Below, one piece after another: positions 48,142-57,978 of a stretch of 59,147 bases of DNA (positions are counted from its first letter, which is position 1; the number at the start of each line of letters is the position of its first letter). A program made the translations under genes and the position numbers. Source of the DNA: Grammothele lineata (Eukaryota > Basidiomycota > Agaricomycetes > Polyporales > Polyporaceae); the NCBI GenBank assembly GCA_002150815.3, contig NDFF03000042.1, positions 1-59,147 on the forward strand. Reading direction: 5' to 3'. The notes below the pieces were generated by a model that had not been told where the DNA came from, made no database searches, and worked only from the letters and a program-made list of their open reading frames with translations.

Positions 48142-49560
48142 ATGCCGAGGTGGACTTCTGCACCTCGAGCGCCCTTTCGCTCCTTTGTCTTCGCTCTCTT
48201 CACCGCTACCCTTACCCTCGCCGCCCTCACCAATCGTACCATCGATGATCAACTCGGGGACTCTGTCACAGGCCTCAAACCGACTTACACCCCAGAGGGC
48301 TCGTGGACGCAAGGCGCGACATGCTCCGGGTGCCATATCGCTCCACAGAAGGAGGGCGGCAGTGGCCAAGTACCGATAGCCCAAGTTTTCGATGAAACAT
48401 GGCATGACTCAACATATCGTCCTGGTCCTGACGGAAACGGCCCACATAACATGAGCGTCACGTTTACTGGGACTGCCGTCTACGTTTACAATATCATTGC
48501 AAACGTAGTACAGGACACGGATACGGCCACCTCCCTCACCTTCTTCCTCGATGGTGAACTCAGCGGAAACTTCAGCCACACACCTGATCCATCGGCTCCT
48601 GTGATCGTCACCCGCGTCCTCGTGTTCTCGAGCACTAATCTCAAGAACACCGAACATCATCTTGTCATGTCAGCTGCTGGTACGGGGACTTCACTCGTGC
48701 TATTCGACTATATCATCTACACGACAGACTCGGGTGCCGATACCAGCGGACAGAGCGTCACTCCTACTGGGCTTATAACAGACACGCCCGAGCCATCTCA
48801 GCCATCTACATCTTCGTCCATGGTCGCCGATCCTGCTGGTGCCGCATCATCCTCAGGTTCGGGTCAGTCAAAGTCAGCCATAGCCCTTGGGGCAGCAGTT
48901 GGAGCCGCCGTAGGGGTCGTAGCCGCCATAATCACGCTCGCTCTTGGGATATATATCCTCCGGAAGCGCGGTTTATCTCTCAAATCATCCATCCACTCCC
49001 TCAGACATTCCAGGCGGCCCTCCCGAGACGGTCCACGGCCTCCTTCGGAAGCCTCGGCCAACACCACCTCCTCTTTTACCCCCATATTCTCTCATTACTC
49101 ACACTCCCGCGACCCATCCCCCTCCCCATCTCCATCCCCAATCGATCGCGTGAGGCCACCTATCAAGGTCAGATCGGAGAAACGGGGGAACTCACGAGCG
49201 CATCGACGGACCCTCCTCCCCGTCAGCCCCGTCACGCCCTCGCCCAGCACCCACGTTGCGTGGGACAACAACCTCTTTGTTCGGCCGTCACACGCGGTCG
49301 ACGTACCCGGTCCAGCGCTCACCGCGACAGGCACGGAGCACTCCGTCCGCCTCGCGGATATCACAGAGCAGATTCGCGCTCTGGAGACCACTATGCGCGA
49401 CCTCCGCGGGGAGAAGAAGGGGCGCTCGCAGGAGTCGCTGCCGCGCGATGGGAGCGCATCGCTCGGCGTGCTCAAGGAGCGCGTGCGGCGGCTGAGACAA
49501 GAGCTGGAGAACGAGCGGCGTCTGATGGAGGAGGCGCTTCCGCGCGGTGGGAAGTGGTGA
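48142..49560 (+). CDS. Array member D: surface protein, outer domain twin of G
   Basis: A single exon of 472 codons. Signal peptide region FRSFVFALFTATLTLAAL, outer domain TNRTIDDQLGDSVTGLKP, CSGCH, DETWHDSTYRPGPDG, FTGTAVYVYNIIANV, FFLDGELSGNFSHTPDPS and LVLFDYIIYTTD. A membrane helix at about 246-271 (AIALGAAVGAAVGVVAAII) precedes RKR. The tail is Ser/Pro-rich (DPSPSPSPSPIDR), then HAVDVPGPALTATGTEHSVR, helix LADITEQIRALETTMRDLR, helix LGVLKERVRRLRQELENER and ends EALPRGGKW. The outer domain is nearly identical to that of member G at 56000-56490, down to silent positions over long stretches, but the tail is of the C type. Confidence 0.88.
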   Translation: MPRWTSAPRAPFRSFVFALFTATLTLAALTNRTIDDQLGDSVTGLKPTYTPEGSWTQGATCSGCHIAPQKEGGSGQVPIAQVFDETWHDSTYRPGPDGNGPHNMSVTFTGTAVYVYNIIANVVQDTDTATSLTFFLDGELSGNFSHTPDPSAPVIVTRVLVFSSTNLKNTEHHLVMSAAGTGTSLVLFDYIIYTTDSGADTSGQSVTPTGLITDTPEPSQPSTSSSMVADPAGAASSSGSGQSKSAIALGAAVGAAVGVVAAIITLALGIYILRKRGLSLKSSIHSLRHSRRPSRDGPRPPSEASANTTSSFTPIFSHYSHSRDPSPSPSPSPIDRVRPPIKVRSEKRGNSRAHRRTLLPVSPVTPSPSTHVAWDNNLFVRPSHAVDVPGPALTATGTEHSVRLADITEQIRALETTMRDLRGEKKGRSQESLPRDGSASLGVLKERVRRLRQELENERRLMEEALPRGGKW

Positions 49561-50317
49561 GCTGACACGCCTTCGGACGCGGCGCAGGGGGTGGGACGGT
49601 TGCGGGGGGCCGGGAGAAGCTGCCGTTGTATGTCGGATATTTATGTGAGGTGTGTATATGCGTTCGCAAGCCTGTCTAGGACGCTCGCTGATCGTAGGGG
49701 GGATCTGTTGTAGGGGTTGTATCATCCGGACGATCTTTCCGCGAGTCCTGCATTTGTATGCTCTGCGATGTTGCTATCGATGGCTGCCCTTGAACTACTG
49801 CTCAGTCCGCTGTCCACGCCGTTCGGACTAGTGTCGGGCCGGAGTTAAGGAGGTTCAAGTCGTGCGCCGCATGCTCAGTAGCCAAGGCGATGTTGAACAG
49901 CCTCGTCTGCCATGGTCCCACTGCGGCTGTATACCGATTACTATTGCACTCAAATTGTTATCGTCTTGGTTGACCGCCATCGAAGCCGTCCGCCAGAGAT
50001 AACGACATCTCTTCGTGATCACGAGAGAAGTGCCACGACCACTTCAAGTTCAACCAATGCTGGGTACAGATCTACTGCGTTTCTGCGGGCATGTAATCTC
50101 CTCCACGTGTACAAGGCGAGCTCAATCAACTCACTACGTTATTGACAGATAGGGCGGCTTCGATGCAATGCTCGCTCGATCAAATGCTATGTTCACCCCG
50201 TCGTGAAGTCTTCCCCGCGTCAACTGTACGTTCCCTCTTTCCCCCATCGCTCATTCTGCTTCGTACTTTTTTTCTTCCAGCAGGCGTGCTGGCCACTCCC
50301 TCCTTGCTTCATCCGCC
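49561..50317. other. Gap between array members D and E
   Basis: The last 120 bases probably hold the signal-peptide exon of member E: frames such as RSFCFVLFFF (about 50254-50283) and ILLRTFFLPAGVLA are hydrophobic, but neither joins cleanly to E. Elsewhere no coding signal. Confidence 0.45.
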
Positions 50318-51975
50318 ATGTCGGCAGCTGCGGGTACCAACCGGACAATCGACGACGAGGATGGAGACAGTGTTACTGGCCTCAAGCCCGTATACTCAGG
50401 CTCGACTTCGGACGGTTGGGTCCAAGGCTCGACGTGCACCGGGTGTTTCGTGCAGCTCGACCCTGCCCAAACATTCGACCATACCTGGCACGATACGACA
50501 TACCACCCTGGCGATCCACGATCGATAACGATGCGCTTCAACGGGACGGCCGTGTACGTGTTCAACGCGCTCGCGAACCAGGTGCAGTTCGCGGATACGC
50601 TCACGAACCTAACGTTCGCCCTCAACGGAGAGACGGTGGGCTCGTTCGTCCACGAGCCGACACAATCGACGGATTTCATATACAACGTCCCCGTGTACGT
50701 CAATCGGTCGCTGGAGAACAGGGAGCACGAGCTGGTGATCCAGGCGACTGGCGACAAGAACGCGGTGCTCATCCTCTTCGACTACGTCATTTACACGTTC
50801 GCGGGCGACCCGTCGGTGAGCACGACCACCTCGTCGGGCACCACCTCGAGCGCGGCTACGTCCGCGACGACCGGAAGCTCAACCGTGAGTAGCGTTTAGT
50901 ACCCGTCCCATCATTCAGTTCGCAGTGCTGATGGAAGCGATGCGCGTCCGCCCGTTCTCGCCCCGCCACCACATCCGTCGCACAGCCTTCTGGGACACAT
51001 CCACAAGGCGATAGCAACACAGGCACCCAGTCGCACTCGTCCCCTACGGCTGCCATCGTCGGTGGCGTCGTGGGCGGCATCGTCGCCCTCGCCCTCGCGG
51101 CATTCCTCTTCTTCTACCTCAGGCGACAGAAACGGCGCATTCGACCCCGACCTCGGATCTCCATCGACGGCAGCAGCCTCTCTGGGGGGAGCGTATACGG
51201 CGGCGGCGGCGGCGGTGGAGGGCACCCCGGCATGCGTGAGGCGTCTGCAGGGAGCCGAGCGTACGGCGGCTCCTACACAGGCGCGACCGCGGGTATTGCA
51301 TCCGTGTTCGCGGGCGCCGCAACGGGCGGGGAAGACGCGCCGCTCACTGCCGCACCGCGGCCGTCGATGACGTTCTCGGACCGCTCGCGCGCCACGACGG
51401 AGGGCTCGACGTCGCTCGCCGCGCGCGCGCCGCGCCTCGCGCCCCTCCGCACCGCGCCGGTGTACGCCGCGAGCTCGTCGTCGTACTCTGGGTACCACAC
51501 GGGCGGGGCCGGGGCGGTGGACGTGGTGTCCCCGTCGAGCGCGGGCGCGAGCAGTGCGGCGGGGGCGGTCGCTGCGGACTTCTTGTACTCGCCCGAGGCG
51601 GGCGCGGAGGAGGACCCGCACGAGCACACGGCGCTGCCGTCGTCGACGTTCGGCGCGTTCCCGACGCGTGGGCCGTTGAGGCTTGTAGAGCCGGACCCGA
51701 TACCTCCCGTCCCGCCACTGCCCGGGCGAGAAGCTTCGCAGGACACACGAATAGAGGGAGAACGGGGAGCGGGGGTAGCGGGGACTGGGGGAGGTGCGGC
51801 GGTGACTAGGGCGCCGACCGTGGGCGTGACGGCGCTGCGGTCGCAGGTAGCTGCGCTGCAGAAGGAGGTGCAGCGGCTGCAGGAAGAGCGAGACGCGAGG
51901 GAACGTAGGGAGCAGGAGGAGGACGACGGGGATGCGCTCCCCGTATACGAGGAAGCGGCGCGGCCCTCGTCATGA
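50318..51975 (+). CDS. Array member E: surface protein, LPVY tail; 5' end unresolved
   Basis: Exons 50318-50884 and 51031-51975 (GTGAGT donor, CCCAG acceptor) give at least 503 residues. The outer domain has TNRTIDDEDGDSVTGLKP, CTGCF, DHTWHDTTYHPGDP, FNGTAVYVFNALANQV and LILFDYVIYTF; the intron separates the Thr/Ser stalk from the membrane helix at about 197-222 (AAIVGGVVGGIVALALAAFL). The tail is Gly-rich (YGGGGGGGGHPGM), then Ala/Ser/Pro-rich, then VTALRSQVAALQKEVQRLQE and DALPVYEEA near the end. ATG 50318 gives no signal peptide, so an upstream exon with one is likely. The LPxY near the C-terminus replaces the PPxY of A, F and G. Confidence 0.75.
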
Positions 51976-53049
51976 CGCAGAAAGACGATTGATGGATCGT
52001 AGTAAGTCCTTTGTCTTCTCTGAGCGATCTGTGCACTTCACATCCACTTCTGTATAGAGCATACAGTTTCTTGGAGATTTCCACACCGGCCTTGGCGAGG
52101 CTACGCCCCTCGCCCGGGTATGTTGCATCTATGAGATGTGTCCTCCACGTGAAGACCCTGGACTGAATCTGTGACAGGATCCTGTTCTTTATTCTCAGTG
52201 GGACCCCCGAATATTTGTGTATACCTAGGTCGCAGTGCGGCTGGACGATTGGACGAACACGCATGTTGCCACGACTATCATTATTCCCCTCTACTGTACT
52301 TTTCAAGTTGAGCATTTGTCTGTATTCGTGACGTCAGTTTCGAGACCCTATATCCCCAGTGCCGATGATAGTGCGTACTACGTGTGAAACGACTCCGAGC
52401 CGTCGTTCTCTTGACGATTTCGATTACTATGGCATACAAGTTACTGGTAGTCAAGCGAATATTACAGCTGGCTTCAAATGAGGGGCGGCGCTGCCAGTCC
52501 TACTGATGTGATGACGTCATGAGAGTCTTCGGCCCGGTCACGGTCGGAGGCTGTGGCGACGCTGAAAAGGTGATCGCCTGCACTGTATGGTCATCTTGAC
52601 ATTGATGAGATGATGCTACGCCACACCGACGATCGTCCACGAGCTCTCCTCCGCGCAAGGCTCCCAACTACAGAGGGATGCGCGCGAACGGAGGCCTTAT
52701 GCGAAGGTATAGGTGAGTGACGCATCTCACAAGTCTTTGTATACTGCGACTGACTATGCGAGGAAGTGTTCATGAGTAGTGATAGTGCTCGCCACGAGGC
52801 TCGCAGTCAACGGGACGAAGTTGATGGATATTCTGTCAGTGATGGCTCCTGACAGAAGCCAATCACCACGGGTCGCGGGGTCGGCGACGGCGAGAGAGCG
52901 AGGCGTGCCACTGGCGTGCCCAGGGACGAGATCGTCGAGCCTGCGCCGTGGGCGAGCAGGTGCGTCTGCATGTCTTCCTTTCCCTCCGACCCCTCCGTCC
53001 TCTTTGCACTCCCTTGACGGATTCCCATCCGCGGTCCCTGCGCGACGGG
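51976..53049. other. Gap between array members E and F
   Basis: About 1.1 kb without a supported gene; promoter of F at the right end. Confidence 0.5.
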
Positions 53050-54885
53050 ATGGTCTCCCTGCTGCGCCTTTTCTTTTCCCACTCCCTCCCTTCTCTCCTT
53101 TTTCTCGCCGCGACCGCCGCTGCCGCCGCCACTAACCGCACCATCGACGATGAGCGCGGCGACAGCGTCACTGGCGCCGTCCCCTCCTACTCCCCCGCCG
53201 GCTCCTGGTCCCAAGGCTCGACCTGCTCGGGATGCTTTATCAAGCTCGATACCGGAGAGACCTTCGATGGCACCTGGCACGATTCCACGCACACTCCAGG
53301 TGACGCAGAGCCTCGCGTGATCACTGCGCAATTCACGGGCACGGCCGTGTACGTCTATAACGTCCTCGCGAACACTGTCCCCTACACGACCACCTTCACG
53401 AGCCTCACTTTCACCCTCGACGGTACCCAAGCCGGCTCGTTTGTCCATGTCCCGACGGATAGCAGCGACTTCCAGTACAATGTGCCGGTCTTCACGAAAA
53501 CGGGCCTCGCGAACAGTGCACATACGATCGTGATCACTGCGAATGGAGATGTGAACTCATCGCTGATCCTCTTTGATTACATTGTGTACACGTTCGAGGA
53601 GGACGACCCACCCCCCGTGACAACGACGAAGACGCAGATACAGACAACGACTCAGGCCCTGCCCACTACTCCCACATCGTCGCTCACGACCTCAACAACG
53701 TCTACCTCCGTCTCGTCCAGCACAGGCACAAGTATTACCGGTTCGTCATCGGGATCCTCTACGTCGGTCGGGTCGCCATCCGCGCTCCACGGTTCTTCGA
53801 CCAACTCAGACTCCACTCCTTTCCAGTCATCATCCTCTTCTTCACAAACTGGCGGCGCAGACTCTTCTTCCTCGACAGGCGGTGCGCTCAGTGCTACACA
53901 AAACAACGACTCGTCCTCTTTCCCAGTGGCCGCCGTGGCCGGCGGAGTAGCAGGCGGAGTGGTGGCTATCCTTGTTACTGTTGCGCTGTTCTTCTTCCTC
54001 TGCAGAAAACAGCGTGCACGACGCGCTTCGCTTGACCTGATGGAGGAAGACAAGTTCGTCAGCTATGGCGGTAGCGGGGCAGTCGCTGGAGGATTTGTTC
54101 ATGGGGGCCACGCAAGCCAAGTACACGACGGAACAGTCCTACGTGATGAGCCCGAGATAGACTCGGACGTCATGTCGTCCAGTAACGCCTCGTCTTACCA
54201 ACACACCTTCTCCGACCATGCACGCCGCCCTTCGACAGCAGAGATGACGTCGGTCTCGCCTTACAGCGGCGTTGTCCCTGTCTCCGCCTCCTCCGTCCCT
54301 GGTCCCCTTACCCCTCTTCGCCGCGTACCTACCAACGTCCCGCGGTCGCCTGGCTCCTCGGATTTCGGCTCTCCAGAATCGCGATTCCCGCCCCCTGCAT
54401 CCTCCTCCCTTGCTTACCTCGACGAACCAATACCCCTTGCGGTGCCTGGTACAGTCCTCTCGCCAGCCCCACGCTCCAATCGCCGTTCGCCCGGGTCCAG
54501 TATCTCATCCGTGACCAACACGAGCGACCGCTCCGGTCGCTCCCAACGCACCGCGCCCCTGTCCGTCGTGGGCGCCGCGGCACCCCCTCCTCCTCCATCC
54601 ACACGCGCACCCCCTTCTGCATACCCCGCCGCCGCGGACGAAAAGGCGCGACTCGCGCTCGCAGACGCAGAAGCAGCGCGCACGATACCCATCCCGCCCA
54701 TCCCTTCCGAAGGCCCAGCGCGGGCGCAGTCCCCGGGCGCGCTCTCGACGCGCACGGGGATCTCGACGCTCCGGGACCAGGTGGCGATGCTCCAGGAGGA
54801 GGTGATACGGCTGAGGGCGCAGGAGGAGATGAGGCGGCTGCACGACTCGGAGGAGGCGCCCCCGCAGTATTACGCCGAGGTGTGA
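53050..54885 (+). CDS. Array member F: surface protein, PPQY tail
   Basis: A single exon of 611 codons, the longest of the array. Signal peptide MVSLLRLFFSHSLPSLLFLA and on, outer domain TNRTIDDERGDSVTGAVP, CSGCF, DGTWHDSTHTPGDAE, FTGTAVYVYNVLANTV and LILFDYIVYTFEEDD. The Ser/Thr stalk is about 110 residues, which would put the domain far from the membrane if O-mannosylated. Membrane helix about 294-318 (AAVAGGVAGGVVAILVTVAL), then CRKQRARR. The tail is Ser/Pro/Asp-rich with a helix DEKARLALADAEAARTIP, the motif ISTLRDQVAMLQEEVIRLR and a C-terminus EEAPPQYYAEV. Start chosen as the ATG before the signal peptide, not the earlier in-frame ATG. Confidence 0.9.
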   Translation: MVSLLRLFFSHSLPSLLFLAATAAAAATNRTIDDERGDSVTGAVPSYSPAGSWSQGSTCSGCFIKLDTGETFDGTWHDSTHTPGDAEPRVITAQFTGTAVYVYNVLANTVPYTTTFTSLTFTLDGTQAGSFVHVPTDSSDFQYNVPVFTKTGLANSAHTIVITANGDVNSSLILFDYIVYTFEEDDPPPVTTTKTQIQTTTQALPTTPTSSLTTSTTSTSVSSSTGTSITGSSSGSSTSVGSPSALHGSSTNSDSTPFQSSSSSSQTGGADSSSSTGGALSATQNNDSSSFPVAAVAGGVAGGVVAILVTVALFFFLCRKQRARRASLDLMEEDKFVSYGGSGAVAGGFVHGGHASQVHDGTVLRDEPEIDSDVMSSSNASSYQHTFSDHARRPSTAEMTSVSPYSGVVPVSASSVPGPLTPLRRVPTNVPRSPGSSDFGSPESRFPPPASSSLAYLDEPIPLAVPGTVLSPAPRSNRRSPGSSISSVTNTSDRSGRSQRTAPLSVVGAAAPPPPPSTRAPPSAYPAAADEKARLALADAEAARTIPIPPIPSEGPARAQSPGALSTRTGISTLRDQVAMLQEEVIRLRAQEEMRRLHDSEEAPPQYYAEV

Positions 54886-55903
54886 GTCGCGACGTGTGGC
54901 CACTGGGCAGAGTGCGGGTGAGCGGGGGCCGCTGTTCGAGCGCGAGCGCGGCGGGCCTGGATGTGCGTCTGGGGCGCGGTTGTTCGAGGGGCACGATGGG
55001 CTTCTTGTGGACGGTAGATAGGTTCGTTGCTTGAGTCTCGTTTGTACACTCACTGTCGCATAATTTAGTTATATTAAGGCCTATAGCTATAGTGTCTGTC
55101 CCACTTTGGCCTGAGATAGCGTTGTCTAGTCCAGCTGGTTTCACAGAATCGTTGCCGGTATGGTGCGTAATAATTCCTCGTGCACGCTTTTGTCGAGTTG
55201 TTAGTATAAAGATCGTTCATGATCACGTCAACCCGAGTGCTCCTGCCGTCCTTGCGCTCGAGCCTTGGAAGTCTGAGTAGATTAGACACTTCTCTCTGGA
55301 ATTTTAACATGCCTTTTAAGGAATTTTTGAACCTAAAATAGGCGCCCTACAACTATGTTCCACTTGCTGAGGCCCTATGTATGTCAGTCACTTAGTTTTC
55401 ACCTCAGTGGAGAGCTCCCTCCCACATCCCACCATACCAACCTGCTACCTCGGATCTCCGATGTCGCTGTCGCCCTGAGGTTCAGCCGCATACTACCACG
55501 CGCTGCGGCTTGGATGCCCACAAACATGTATACAAACGGTGGTCCTATGTAGTCACCAGTATGACAATTGACCTCGTTGGCATGCAGGTTCAACAGCTTT
55601 GACTCGTGCCCAGACATACGGCGTTGTAACCACACTTCGCCGCTGCAAGTTCGATGAAGCACGGTGGTGGGCGCGGCTACAAGATCGTACGTCTGAGTCG
55701 GACGAAACCGCAACCGTCACTGTTCATGCACCTTGCAACTCAGTTCGTATCTTGAACCTACTACTAGTATCATCAGCCTGCTGGAGTTCTCGGACGAACA
55801 GAAGCTGGCTAAAGCGTACTTAGACGTATGTGAAAGAAAGCATCCCGGTGAGACAACCCCACTACACCTCACCCTGTTTATTGTGCGCTCCTTCGTCAGA
55901 CTC
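54886..55903. other. Gap between array members F and G
   Basis: About 1 kb, AT-richer in the middle (55060-55340). No supported gene. An open frame continues upstream of G to 55733, but it is not needed for the signal peptide. Confidence 0.5.
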
Positions 55904-56917
55904 ATGCAATCGGGGTCGAACGCAGCACCTCGACTACTCTCATACTCCTTCAAGTTATATCTCGTTTCCTTCGCCGCCATCCTTGCCCTCGCCACCCCTA
56001 CCAATCGTACCATCGATGACCAATTCGGGGACCCTGTCACAGGCATTATACCGACTTACACCCCAGAGAACTCGTGGAAGCAAGGGGCGACATGCTCCGG
56101 GTGCCATATCACTCCACAGGAGGGCGGCAGTGGCCAAGTACCGATAGCGCAAGTTTTTGATGAAACATGGCACGACACGACATATCATCCTGGTCCTGAC
56201 GGGGACGGCCCACAAAATATGAGCGTCACATTCAATGGGACTGCTGTCTACGTTTACAATCTCATTGCGAACATGGTACAGGACACGGAGACGGCCACCT
56301 CCCTCGCCTTCTTCCTCGATGACGAACTCAGCGGAAATTTCAGCCACACACCTGATCCGTCTGCTCCTGTGATCGTCACCCGCGTCCTCGTGTTCTCGAG
56401 CACTAATCTCACGAACGCCGAACACCGTCTAGTCATGTCAGCTGGTACGGTGACATCGCTCATACTATTCGACTATATCGTCTACACGACGCTGAGCGAT
56501 ATATCGACTCCCCTCGCCACAACGACGTCGCTACCCCTACCATCGTCATCCTCTTCCCTCACAACCAGCGGTACCTCGCCTTCAACGACGGACGACGTCC
56601 CGAGCGCCGCCCATAAGGGTGTCCACTCGTCCATTCCGTTAGCCGCCATGGCCGGTGGGGCTGTGGGCGGGGTCGTGGCAATCCTCATCGTCGTCGCAAT
56701 GTCCTTTTGTTACCGGAGGCGGTTGGTCAGGCGCGCCCTAGCCCTTGTCCCCCGAGCAGGCTCGCCAGCCACGATTGATTCCGAGGCCCGGACATGGAAC
56801 CCCACGTTGCAGAATGTGATCGCGATGCTGCAGGAGGAAAATGCGCGACTTAGAGGACGGGAGGCGTTGAGGCATTTCTACGAGGAAGCACCCCCGGAAT
56901 ATGTCGCGGCTGCATGA
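55904..56917 (+). CDS. Array member G: short-tailed surface protein, PPEY tail
   Basis: A single exon of 337 codons. Signal-anchor-like leader FKLYLVSFAAILALATP, outer domain TNRTIDDQFGDPVTGIIP, CSGCH, DETWHDTTYHPGPDG, FNGTAVYVYNLIANMV, FFLDDELSGNFSHTPDPS and LILFDYIVYTT. Stalk rich in Thr/Ser/Leu/Pro, membrane helix about 247-271 (AAMAGGAVGGVVAILIVVAM), then YRRRLVRR. The tail is only about 65 residues: TLQNVIAMLQEENARLRGR, and the end EEAPPEYVAAA. It is the smallest member with an outer domain, and shares that domain with D and its tail type with F. Start taken at ATG 55904, which gives a somewhat long leader; earlier in-frame ATG at 55733 is less likely. Confidence 0.86.
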   Translation: MQSGSNAAPRLLSYSFKLYLVSFAAILALATPTNRTIDDQFGDPVTGIIPTYTPENSWKQGATCSGCHITPQEGGSGQVPIAQVFDETWHDTTYHPGPDGDGPQNMSVTFNGTAVYVYNLIANMVQDTETATSLAFFLDDELSGNFSHTPDPSAPVIVTRVLVFSSTNLTNAEHRLVMSAGTVTSLILFDYIVYTTLSDISTPLATTTSLPLPSSSSSLTTSGTSPSTTDDVPSAAHKGVHSSIPLAAMAGGAVGGVVAILIVVAMSFCYRRRLVRRALALVPRAGSPATIDSEARTWNPTLQNVIAMLQEENARLRGREALRHFYEEAPPEYVAAA

Positions 56918-57978
56918 GTAATGTGCAACCTACCCGCTTGTGCTGGAGGCCGTTCGCTTACGGGAGATGTCGTCCATATCGGAGTACGAGTGTGCAGTAC
57001 GGCGCCGTAGAGTTCCCGACGGGTCGTATGTGGCTGCGGTGCGTCTCTTCGTGGTTGCTGTATATGTATGTAGCTTCGAGCTCCGATGACTGACCTGCCA
57101 CCACAGTTCCGCCACCACAGTTCCAGCTTTGTATGTGGCAGTACGGATGCTAATATCTGTAGTCTTTCTGTTGATATCGCTCAATGATCCAAGTTCAGGG
57201 GTATTCACCGCACATACTATGATGTAGCAGTATTTGGCCGCTGACTATGTGATGAATAAGTACTCCCTGCGTCATGTCGGTGTTCTCCAGCGCTGATATG
57301 CATCCTGCCATCGAACATTGAAATGACAGGTCGACCAGAATCACTGTGATGCCTACATTTCCTGATCACTACTGCCATCCTTCTCCCGGAGACATCGGGT
57401 GCCATCCGCCTTAGCACTTGGTCCAACACGGAACAGCGGGTTCAAGTTGTCAAAGCCGCTATAGTGGCAGCAGAGGGGACATGATCATGATGGGCTGAGC
57501 CACATGGTTCCAATCATCTTCTTCAAGACCACATACCGTTCTTCTAGCACATGGATGACCTAACCTTTGCTTTCATATCAACACGCGTCCGAGCGGCACC
57601 CGTCCCACTCCCCGCCGCGGCCTCCTCTTTCCGCATCGCTCTCGGAATTCCTAGTACTCACTGGACCCACCATCTTTGCGTCCACGCACAAAGCGCTAAT
57701 CGTAACGTGCGATTATGGCATCCCGAGACCCCGCCGTCCATCTCCCATGTCCGAAACTGACAATTTAGTTTTGGACTAGGACACGTGTGGCCGACGCAGT
57801 GGCATTGGTGAGTGTACTGACAGATCCCTTCCCATCACCCAACTTTCTTATGACTCCGCCGCTCAATAAAGTACTGTCGTAGCCTTCCAATCCTATTTTC
57901 GTTGCCCTTCGCTCATTCTTCAGAACACCATTTCGGCCCACGTCGGGTTCCAGGCCCCCGTAATCCGGGTAACACCAG
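56918..57978. other. Gap between array members G and H
   Basis: About 1.06 kb. A pair of near-identical short strings (GCCACCACAGTTCC twice, near 57096-57125) forms a small direct repeat. Open frames at 57551-57779 have no support. Confidence 0.45.

Noticed and set aside
52807..53523. 238-codon minus-strand frame over the start of member F
   Set aside because: Shadow of the F coding strand; no conserved features.
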